From Patescibacteria group bacterium (lineage in GTDB: Bacteria > Patescibacteriota > Patescibacteriia > UBA9934): 7,697 nt of DNA. The stretch covers positions 1-7,697 of the forward strand of contig JAHISC010000014.1 in assembly GCA_018818445.1 (NCBI GenBank). The letters run 5' to 3'. The first letter of the stretch is position 1. Each line of letters starts with the position of its first letter. Both the position numbers and the translations under genes were made by a program. This document shows, piece after piece, positions 1 to 6,439 of the stretch. The notes under the pieces are model-generated. The model had not been told where the DNA came from. It searched no databases and saw only the letters and a program-made list of their open reading frames with translations.

Positions 1-2552
1 ACCTTCTTTATCACTTCTTTGGCTCCCAAGTCCCCTGCCTGCCCTTTTTCTTCTACTTCCGTCTTTACAAAGGCAACACTCGAAACTCCGTCACCCTCTT
101 TTTTGAAACGCATCACACGTACACCTTGAGTTGAGCGACCTAGAGTCGAAATAGATTTTACAGCTGTACGAATAACTTGTCCTGCTTGCGAAACTGCTAA
201 CAAATCACGCTTGGAATCTTTTTTTACAATACGCGCTGCCACAAGTTTACCTGTCTTAGCCGTAACTTTGGCAGTACGAATTCCAGAGCCGCCACGCTTT
301 TGTATTTTGTACTCACGTAGATCAGTTCGTTTTCCATAACCATTTTCCGATATAACCATCAGATTTCTACCAGCTTTGGCCTGCTCTTTCTTAAGGGTTC
401 CCATTCCAATAACCTGGTCACCACCTTTCATCTTAATTCCACGAACACCAGAAGCAACTCTGCCCATTTGGCGAACATCTTTTTCAGAGAAACGAATCGA
501 CATAGCATTCGATGTCACTAAAATAATGTCGTCTGTGCCAGTGGTAGTTTTTACCCACTCTAGTGAATCACCGTCTTTGAGTTTAATAGCAATCAAACCT
601 GAATTACGAACATTTTCAAAATCAGCGACATCGGTTTTCTTAATAGTTCCATTTGTCGTGACCATTATAATGTATTTAGCAGCGCTCAAATCAACCGAGT
701 TCATTGTTGCTGTCACTTTTTCACCGGCAGCGAGCTGCAAAAAGTTGACTATCGCCTGGCCTTTAGCAGTTCTCGAAGCCTCTGGGATCTCATAAACCTT
801 CAATTTAAATACTCGTCCACGAGAAGTGAAAAACATTATGTCCTGATGAGTAGAAGCAGAGAAAATTGACTCAACAATATCTTCTTCTTTGGTAGAAAGT
901 CCCATTACACCCTTGCCGCCGCGCGACTGTGCCTTAAAAGTATCTGGCAGCACGCGTTTGATATAGCCGTCCTTGGTCATCATAACAATTGTTTGCACGT
1001 CTGGAATAACATCTTCCATAGAAAATTCCTTTGTTCCAGCTTTGACAATTTTTGTTCGACGCGGCTCACCGTATTTTAATTTAACGTCCTCTGTTTCTTT
1101 ACGAACAACGCCCATGATTCTCTTTTCTGATTTCAAAATGGCTATTAATTCTTTGATCAGTTTCATTAATTCAGCATGTTCTACTTCAATCTTGATACTT
1201 TCCAAATTAGCTAGAGTCTGTAAACGCATTTCCAAAATCGCAATAGCCTGGCGCTCAGAAAGTTTGAATTTCTTAATCAAATTAATTCGTGCTTCGTCTT
1301 TGTCTTTGGACTTTTTGATGGTTTTGATTACTTCATCAATTTTTGCCAAGGCCAAAAGCAATCCTTCCAAAATATGAGCGCGGTCTTGTGCTTTTTCTAG
1401 ATCAAACTCAGTACGACGACGCACTACTTCACGACGATGCTTAATAAATTCTTCCAAAATCTGCTTGAGCCCTAAAACTCTTGGTTGAATTCCATCAACC
1501 AATGCCACCATATTAAAATGAAAAGCAGTCTGGAGTTGAGTTGATTGGTAGAGCCGATTCAAAACTTTACGCGGGTAAGCATCTTTCTTTAATTCAATAA
1601 CAACACGCACCCCTTCTTTATTTGATTCGTCTCGCAAATCCTTAATGCCTTCCAATTTCTTATCTCTAACAAGCATGGCAATTTTTTCGAGCAAACTAGC
1701 CTTATTAACCATGTAAGGAATTTCATTAACAATAATCTGGTTAAAGCCGCGCTTATTTTCCGAGATCTCAGCATTTGCTCGCACCACTACCCCACCTCGA
1801 CCAGTTGCATACGCAGCCTTGATATCGTTCGTACCATAAGCCGTTGCTCCAGTTGGAAAATCTGGTCCTTGGATATGCTCCAAAAGATCGTCGAGTGTTG
1901 CTTCAGGATTATCGATCAAAGTTATGATTGCATCACAAAGTTCGTTGAGGTTGTGTGGTGGAATATTTGTCGCCATTCCAACAGCAATACCCAAAGTACC
2001 ATTTAAAAGTAGGTTTGGTAGTTTAGAAGGCAGGACTGTCGGCTCATTGTGCGAACCGTCATAGTTTGGTCTGAAATTAACTGTATTTTTTTCAATATCT
2101 AAAAGCATTTCTTCGGCAATTGACTCAAGTTTTGCCTCAGTATAACGCATGGCAGCAGCTCTATCTCCATCCATAGATCCAAAGTTTCCCTGACCTCTCA
2201 CTAATGGATGACGAAACGAGAACACCTGAGCCATACGCACCATGGTTTCATAAATTGCAGAGTCACCATGAGGGTGATATTTACCCATAACTTCACCAAC
2301 CACAGTGGCTGATTTGCGGAACTTTGCACTAGCCCTCAATCCAATAGTCCACATCACATAAAGAATACGGCGCTGAACCGGTTTTAGACCATCGCGAACG
2401 TCAGGTAAGGCGCGCTGCACAATAACTGACATGGCATAATCCAAATAAGCTCTCCGCATTTCCTCGGAAATACTTTGCGGGATAATTTGAGCCAGCTTCA
2501 TCGGCTGATCCTGTTCCTCATTTTCAATTTTCTTCTTCTTTGCCTTGGCCAT
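1..2552 (-). CDS. gyrA: DNA gyrase subunit A (3' end cut by window edge)
   Basis: This is the breakage-reunion subunit of DNA gyrase, which with GyrB introduces negative supercoils in the cytoplasm. From the ATG at 2552-2550 the frame is open to base 1, giving 850 complete codons. E. coli GyrA has 875 residues and B. subtilis 821, so little is missing. Visible landmarks are SVIVQRALPDVRDGLKPVQRR (residues 42-61) and YHPHGDSAIYE (92-102). The catalytic Arg136-Tyr137 sits in AAAMRYTE. A coiled-coil/exit-gate region spans about 360-490 and includes LSERQAIAILEMRLQ. The C-terminal pinwheel follows, with a GyrA box, QSRGGKG, at 542-548, which favours GyrA over ParC. A similar QKRGGSG occurs at 751. 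The N-terminus has a lysine-rich extension (MAKAKKKK). The quinolone-contact positions carry Ser98 and Glu102, matching E. coli Ser83 and Asp87. It is the last visible gene of a three-gene unit, starting 2 bases after the previous stop, with no clear ribosome binding site, so translational coupling is likely. Confidence 0.97.
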   Translation of the reverse strand, partial: MAKAKKKKIENEEQDQPMKLAQIIPQSISEEMRRAYLDYAMSVIVQRALPDVRDGLKPVQRRILYVMWTIGLRASAKFRKSATVVGEVMGKYHPHGDSAIYETMVRMAQVFSFRHPLVRGQGNFGSMDGDRAAAMRYTEAKLESIAEEMLLDIEKNTVNFRPNYDGSHNEPTVLPSKLPNLLLNGTLGIAVGMATNIPPHNLNELCDAIITLIDNPEATLDDLLEHIQGPDFPTGATAYGTNDIKAAYATGRGGVVVRANAEISENKRGFNQIIVNEIPYMVNKASLLEKIAMLVRDKKLEGIKDLRDESNKEGVRVVIELKKDAYPRKVLNRLYQSTQLQTAFHFNMVALVDGIQPRVLGLKQILEEFIKHRREVVRRRTEFDLEKAQDRAHILEGLLLALAKIDEVIKTIKKSKDKDEARINLIKKFKLSERQAIAILEMRLQTLANLESIKIEVEHAELMKLIKELIAILKSEKRIMGVVRKETEDVKLKYGEPRRTKIVKAGTKEFSMEDVIPDVQTIVMMTKDGYIKRVLPDTFKAQSRGGKGVMGLSTKEEDIVESIFSASTHQDIMFFTSRGRVFKLKVYEIPEASRTAKGQAIVNFLQLAAGEKVTATMNSVDLSAAKYIIMVTTNGTIKKTDVADFENVRNSGLIAIKLKDGDSLEWVKTTTGTDDIILVTSNAMSIRFSEKDVRQMGRVASGVRGIKMKGGDQVIGMGTLKKEQAKAGRNLMVISENGYGKRTDLREYKIQKRGGSGIRTAKVTAKTGKLVAARIVKKDSKRDLLAVSQAGQVIRTAVKSISTLGRSTQGVRVMRFKKEGDGVSSVAFVKTEVEEKGQAGDLGAKEVIKK

Positions 2553-2554
2553 AC

Positions 2555-2974
2555 TTATTCAATAATTATTTCACTGTCTTCATTGATTGCTGCACTTGGT
2601 AATGTTTCTACTTCAACCGATGCTGCTTCCAATTCATCCATTACTTGCTGCGCAATAGAGTCTAATACTGCGGCTTCTTCGGCTCGACGCTGATCAAGAG
2701 CCATCTGCAACGCATTTACCACCTCGAGTGGATCTGAATCCAACAGTGGCATTTGCTCTTCTAATTTATTGCGAAGTTCCAATCCTTCATCAATCTGCTG
2801 GTTGGTGACTTTAGCTTTATCTTGATACAAAGAAAGCGCATCTTGAGAAAATAATGAAGCAGTCTGATAAAACCAAACAACAACTACGCCAACCATTACA
2901 GCGACAATTAGAAATATTGCCTTTCTTTCTTTACTTCGATCTTTTACTTTGTTTATCCGTACAGTATCTGCCAT
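2555..2974 (-). CDS. Small single-pass membrane protein, function unknown
   Basis: This is a 139-residue protein that I cannot assign to a named family. The first 18 residues are rich in Lys and Arg (KVKDRSKERK). A strongly hydrophobic stretch at about 19-36 (AIFLIVAVMVGVVVVWFY) follows, with no cleavage site evident. By the positive-inside rule it should be an N-in anchor with about 100 residues outside the membrane. The outer part is predicted by eye to be helical, possibly coiled coil, at about 44-118. It is rich in Gln, Glu and Leu and ends in an acidic tail (EDSEIIIE). The ATG is 2 bases after the stop of the MBL-fold gene and is preceded by a plausible GAGGT ribosome binding site. Its own stop lies 2 bases before gyrA. 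The context shows co-expression with gyrA but does not reveal a role. A helper or scaffold for the MBL-fold neighbour at the membrane is speculation. Confidence 0.85.
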   Translation of the reverse strand: MADTVRINKVKDRSKERKAIFLIVAVMVGVVVVWFYQTASLFSQDALSLYQDKAKVTNQQIDEGLELRNKLEEQMPLLDSDPLEVVNALQMALDQRRAEEAAVLDSIAQQVMDELEAASVEVETLPSAAINEDSEIIIE

Positions 2975-2976
2975 AC

Positions 2977-3624
2977 CTAACCTCGTGATAAAACACGCAC
3001 TACAATATCTTCTTCTGGAAGGTCGTTGCGCGTTACTTTTAACTTATTGACGTCTTCGCGTGGGCAAGAAACTTCTTTGCAAAAACCTTCAACGTCAGCC
3101 AGTTTTTGTTTTAAACCAGCAACATGGAAATATGACGGGATTACCATACGTGGTTCAACCTGAGCTACTACTTCGGCTGCCCTGTCTTTATCGAGCACGC
3201 TACCGCCACCAACTGGAACAATTAAAATATCAATGTCTCCTAGGGCACCAATTTCTTTATCAGTAAGTTTTCGATCAATTGCTCCTAGGAATGCAATAGA
3301 AATATCTTCCAATCGGATTCTAAAAATCGTGTGAGGCGTGCCGTCCTTCTTTGGTGCATGAATCCCACTAACAAAAATTCCCTGCACCTCATACTCACCG
3401 GCATGAGAAATCAAAAACGGTTTCTTTTTCTCTTCACCACTGATTGACTCAACATTATTTGCTTCCTCAGCATCGTGTGACTCGAGCACAAGAGCTGCAG
3501 ATAAGGTGCGGGGGAAACGTAAACCAACTGAATTTTGATATGGGTCTGTAACCAAAGCTACTTCGCCAGCAATTGGCTTACCTTGCAGTACAAAACTGCC
3601 TAAACCGTTCCAAGAAATCTGCAT
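2977..3624 (-). CDS. MBL-fold (UlaG-like) protein with degenerate metal site
   Basis: This 215-residue protein has the layout of the small bacterial metallo-beta-lactamase-fold hydrolases (Lactamase_B_3/UlaG-like). It opens with MQISWNGLGSFVLQGK and has DPY at 27-29. GEYEVQGIFVSGI lies at 76-88, LTDKEIGALGDIDILIVPVGG at 120-140, and EPRMVIPS at 157-164. The usual ligand motif, of the form SHDHxDHNN, reads SHDAEEANN at 49-57, so only His50 survives of the His/Asp/His set. The later ligands also look lost: GIHAPKKD at 87-94, LGAIDRK at 113-119 where LGDLGH is usual, and IPSYFH at 162-167 where IPMHY is usual. The fold is probably kept while hydrolysis is lost, so a binding or regulatory role is more likely. 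It is the first gene of the unit with the membrane protein and gyrA. No signal peptide is seen. The ATG at 3624-3622 has no clear ribosome binding site. Confidence 0.85.
   Translation of the reverse strand: MQISWNGLGSFVLQGKPIAGEVALVTDPYQNSVGLRFPRTLSAALVLESHDAEEANNVESISGEEKKKPFLISHAGEYEVQGIFVSGIHAPKKDGTPHTIFRIRLEDISIAFLGAIDRKLTDKEIGALGDIDILIVPVGGGSVLDKDRAAEVVAQVEPRMVIPSYFHVAGLKQKLADVEGFCKEVSCPREDVNKLKVTRNDLPEEDIVVRVLSRG
2980..2984 (-). promoter_or_regulatory. Ribosome binding site for the small membrane protein
   Basis: The minus strand reads GAGGT, then five bases, then ATG. The motif overlaps the last codons of the upstream MBL-fold gene, so ribosomes terminating there could restart at once. 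It is the clearest Shine-Dalgarno in the gyrA unit; gyrA itself and the first gene have none. Confidence 0.5.
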
Positions 3625-3658
3625 AAATACAAGCTAAATTCAAAATAAATACGGCATT

Positions 3659-3667
3659 ATTTTACCA
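3659..3667 (-). promoter_or_regulatory. Possible extended -10 promoter for the MBL-like/membrane/gyrA unit
   Basis: The minus strand reads TGGTAAAAT, an extended -10 element (TGn plus TAAAAT, one mismatch to TATAAT). The -35 position 17 bases upstream is poor (TGTACT). Initiation would fall near 3652, leaving a leader of roughly 28 bases before the ATG at 3624. It lies between the upstream hairpin and the first gene, where a promoter is expected. Support is sequence likeness only. Confidence 0.35.
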
Positions 3668-3703
3668 TAAAGCCAAGAATTAGTACAGCTCTCTACTGAC
3701 ACG

Positions 3704-3746
3704 AAAAAATCGATGAAGGGCTTAGCGGAGATAATTCCGCTAAACC
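3704..3746 (-). terminator. Hairpin, probable terminator of the transglutaminase-VWA gene
   Basis: On the minus strand, 15 bases after the TAA stop, GGTTTAGCGGA pairs with TCCGCTAAGCC around a six-base loop (arms 3736-3746 and 3719-3729). This is an 11-bp stem with one T-G wobble. A run of six T follows at 3709-3704, about nine bases past the stem. That distance is long for a textbook Rho-independent terminator, so it may be a weak terminator or an mRNA 3'-end stabiliser. It separates the two transcription units. Confidence 0.55.
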
Positions 3747-3761
3747 ACATGACTTGCCGCC

Positions 3762-6236
3762 TTACTCTTTGTACGCCTCTTGGATTCTCTCAGAAAGTCT
3801 CTTCAAACCTTGCTCAGCCAATTGATTGGTGTCAGGTATAACACTCACCGATTGATACGTACTGGCTGCCGCGCGATGCAATAATTTATCATCCGCTGAA
3901 CTAATTAGAAAAAGATCAACTGGAATACCTTGCTCTTTGAGGTGTTCGTTAATCTCTTTCACAGCCCCGGGATTATTTGAACCACCGTCAGCTGTAGCAA
4001 TAACAAAACGTCTCATACGCCAATCGTGTTTTTTAAATCCTGGTTTCTGTCGCTCCGTTGCTTCTTCAACCGTTGACTGCTGAATAACCCGCCCTAAAAT
4101 GTTTAAGGCATAATGATCAGGTGTACCACCGCCTGCACCTGCGTCCAATGCTCGATACAAACTAATTTGTTCCTTTGGGCCCCACGTTTCAGTTAATGGT
4201 AAAATAATCTCTGTCTTTGCTCCAAAAACTGCCACACAAACCTTGACTGGCATCGGAGCTTTCAGTTGAGCGGCTGCTTTTTTGGCAGCCACGGCCGCAT
4301 TCATAATTGAATCCGCTAACAAAATAATCATGTCTCGCTGCATTTCAACTTTCTGCGCGCCTCCAATAGCCTCCTCCATCGATCCGCTCATATCTGCCGC
4401 AATATAAACTTCGTAGCCTCCAAACCATTTTTCTTGGCTTCGTTCCTTTATTTCTTTCTGACCAATAAGCGGGTCTTTTTCCCCAGCTATAATTTCAATG
4501 TAACCAGAGACCAACTCATCAGGATCGATTTCATCCATCTGCGACATTGGTACCGGCCCCCTGTCAACCATTCTCTCGCGCCATTGTGATCGCACTAAGC
4601 GTTGCCAATATCTGTCCGCTTGACGCAAGATACCGGCATACTTTTGCCGCAGCGTCTCAATTTTTTGCAAAACTTCTCTAGCTTCCTCAACCGAGCATTC
4701 CGCCTCCTTAGCATAGGCAACAACCGGGTCTTCTCTCTCGGCCTGTTCCTCTTTTTGAGCTTCTGCTTCAGCCAAACGCTTTTCCAGTTCTTCCTCACTC
4801 ATCAATTCCGCTTCTTGTTCACCAAAATCCCCTTCTCCAAGATCCTCTTCTTGCTGCTCCTGATCCACGTTCGGATCACCGGCCGGTGTTGCGTCCAATC
4901 TTAGCCATGCCAACTTTTCACTGTCCCAAGCGCTCACCCAAGCGTGGCGATTGCTTTCCAAAAGCAACGCTTCACCTGCCTCGGATTTTGTCTGAACACT
5001 ATGCCCGCCAACAAAACGTGACTCTACGCCGAGCTTGGTTAAAAGTCTGGCCAGCATTGTATTAGCCTCATCGCATTTAGCTTTTTTATGATGCCAAATT
5101 GATTCAAAATAAAGGCTTGGATCAGCTTTGTAAACCGTTTCCCATGCTGGATCTTTGTCGTATTCAAGACGGTTATGAATTAAAGAAGCAATGCGTCGCA
5201 ATTTGATACCCAAAGATACATTTTCATCCATCACCCGTTCAGCATCAGCTATGAGTTCAGCCGGAAAACGGTCTACTATAGTTTCAACATGACCACTCGG
5301 TGGCTCGGGGACGAGTGTATCTGCCGACGGTCCAATCTCAACAAAAAAAGATGTTGTCTCAGAGCTCTCGGTGCGTAACTTTATAAGGCCGTTTTGATCG
5401 GAGACCAATTGACCGGTTAATTCTTCTTGGCCACCCGACCCAAGACTGGCTTGGTTAATTCCCCAGCCGCGCGGTAATTTAATTGTCGCTTGGCCTTGGC
5501 GCAAGCTTGAGCAATAAATTCGTTTACAAGCCTCATCAATTTGCTGCGCTGGTAATTCGCGAAAAGCCCGAGCTGATGATTTCCAAGTAAGAGTTGCCGA
5601 ATCAAATTGATCGAACATGGCATCAGCATAATAGCCGCCATAAAACGGCGCCACCGTAGCCACGGCTTGGCTTGGCATGCCTTCCAACTCTTCTTCAGCT
5701 GCTCGGTGCGGCGTGTACTCCTCTTCTTCCGGCTCACCGTTCACCTTAATTTCACTCTGACCTGTTTTTATCTTTTCCAAGAAACGTTTGTCTTTGGCGC
5801 GTAAAAAATCCAGTCGAGGCAAAAGTTTGGTCTCAATATAATTAGCTTTAACATCAAAACCAATATTACTGTCTGCCAAAGCCGCGAAAAGATTAATTTC
5901 TTCGTCCTTAATTTTCATCTGCTGCAAAGCTAAAATTTGCTTGGCTACCACGGCTGAAACGTCTAAACTATTTGCCAAGGTCTGCGGACTCGCCAACATT
6001 TTCTCCATTGCCCGGTAAAATTCCACGGCCAAAGGCAGGTCATCACGATCCAATCGTATTTTGTTGTCCAAAAATTTAGCCTCAACCAAACTTCGAATCT
6101 CGGCTGGGATTTTCTTTTTCCATTCCTTGTAACCGATCAGCTGACTTTCACTGCTTAAATCAAAATCTTTTAACTCCTGAGTTTCAGCCATCCCGATTTC
6201 CTGCTCTAAAAAAATAGGTTTTTCAGCACTTGACAT
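3762..6236 (-). CDS. Transglutaminase-like and VWA domain fusion protein
   Basis: This is an 824-residue protein with no signal peptide or membrane segment visible, so it is probably cytoplasmic. Residues 1-165 are mostly helical and charged. Residues 180-330 are mixed and unassigned. A transglutaminase-like domain spans about 335-455, with Cys388 in KCDEAN, His431 in NRHAWV and Asp448 in RLDATP, a complete Cys-His-Asp triad. An acidic, Glu-rich coiled-coil linker covers about 459-545. A VWA domain spans about 605-800 and holds the full MIDAS: DMSGS at 615-619, Thr705 in GGGTPD and Asp750 in TADGG. VWA domains of this kind usually bind Mg2+ and work with MoxR-type AAA+ ATPases, and an acidic linker before a C-terminal VWA recalls CobT and ChlD. 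No AAA+ gene is in the window. The chemistry (peptide cleavage or cross-linking) cannot be told. The ATG at 6236 lacks a ribosome binding site; ATG 6191 (Met16) has AGGA seven bases upstream and may be the true start. Confidence 0.9.
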   Translation of the reverse strand: MSSAEKPIFLEQEIGMAETQELKDFDLSSESQLIGYKEWKKKIPAEIRSLVEAKFLDNKIRLDRDDLPLAVEFYRAMEKMLASPQTLANSLDVSAVVAKQILALQQMKIKDEEINLFAALADSNIGFDVKANYIETKLLPRLDFLRAKDKRFLEKIKTGQSEIKVNGEPEEEEYTPHRAAEEELEGMPSQAVATVAPFYGGYYADAMFDQFDSATLTWKSSARAFRELPAQQIDEACKRIYCSSLRQGQATIKLPRGWGINQASLGSGGQEELTGQLVSDQNGLIKLRTESSETTSFFVEIGPSADTLVPEPPSGHVETIVDRFPAELIADAERVMDENVSLGIKLRRIASLIHNRLEYDKDPAWETVYKADPSLYFESIWHHKKAKCDEANTMLARLLTKLGVESRFVGGHSVQTKSEAGEALLLESNRHAWVSAWDSEKLAWLRLDATPAGDPNVDQEQQEEDLGEGDFGEQEAELMSEEELEKRLAEAEAQKEEQAEREDPVVAYAKEAECSVEEAREVLQKIETLRQKYAGILRQADRYWQRLVRSQWRERMVDRGPVPMSQMDEIDPDELVSGYIEIIAGEKDPLIGQKEIKERSQEKWFGGYEVYIAADMSGSMEEAIGGAQKVEMQRDMIILLADSIMNAAVAAKKAAAQLKAPMPVKVCVAVFGAKTEIILPLTETWGPKEQISLYRALDAGAGGGTPDHYALNILGRVIQQSTVEEATERQKPGFKKHDWRMRRFVIATADGGSNNPGAVKEINEHLKEQGIPVDLFLISSADDKLLHRAAASTYQSVSVIPDTNQLAEQGLKRLSERIQEAYKE
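6199..6202 (-). promoter_or_regulatory. Ribosome binding site favouring an internal start (Met16) of the fusion gene
   Basis: The minus strand has AGGA followed by seven bases and the ATG at 6191-6189, inside the longest reading frame. The upstream ATG at 6236 is preceded only by AT-rich sequence. If Met16 is used, the protein is 809 residues and begins MAETQELKDFD. Both domains are unaffected. Confidence 0.35.
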
Positions 6237-6439
6237 ACAAAGGTAATTTTAGATGCATTTTGATAGTAAAAAATAATAATCGCTCAGATCTTGCTACGCA
6301 AAACTGCAGAAAGCCGTACGGTCTGTTTTTTGGTTGCCGGTAAACCAATCTGTTTCAAGGCAGTGGTTGTATAAACCGACACAACACACAAAGGTTCAAA
6401 GGAAAAAAGGGCAAAGGGTCAGGCCGACAACAGACCAAA
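6237..6439. other. Intergenic region between the partial gene and the fusion gene
   Basis: About 200 bases without a gene. Its fusion-gene-proximal part is AT-rich and holds the candidate promoter. The middle holds a 6-bp inverted repeat, TTGGTT/AACCAA, at 6330-6348 with a seven-base loop. After the upstream gene's stop, the minus strand has a weak GGTC/GACC hairpin and then six T at 6408-6403, which could be a poor terminator. CAAAGG occurs three times on the plus strand at 6389-6417. None of this resembles a known riboswitch or small RNA. Confidence 0.5.
6273..6301 (-). promoter_or_regulatory. Possible sigma-70-type promoter for the fusion gene
   Basis: The minus strand has TTGCGT (6301-6296), a 17-base spacer, and TATTAT (6278-6273), which is five of six matches to the -10 consensus. 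The -35 half matches at only three of six. Initiation near 6266 would give a leader of about 30 bases to the ATG at 6236, or about 75 to the alternative ATG at 6191. The stretch downstream is very AT-rich. Confidence 0.4.

Noticed and set aside
376..1377. Plus-strand open frames of about 135 residues at 376-795 and 973-1377
   Set aside because: They lie antisense to gyrA, whose minus-strand frame is unmistakable. Their translations have shadow-like Ser/Ile/Val-rich composition and no domain.
4595..4904. Overlapping short frames on both strands inside the fusion gene
   Set aside because: They arise from the repetitive Glu/Lys-rich linker codons read in other frames: one is Arg/Lys-rich, the other Phe/Leu-rich.
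6314..6331. CCGTACGG palindrome followed by six T on the plus strand, as a terminator
   Set aside because: The palindrome leaves no room for a hairpin loop beyond a very short stem, and there is no plus-strand gene upstream to terminate.
6389..6417. Three copies of CAAAGG as a repeat array or operator
   Set aside because: The six-base copies are unevenly spaced (8 and 15 bases) within purine-rich sequence, and chance is a sufficient explanation.
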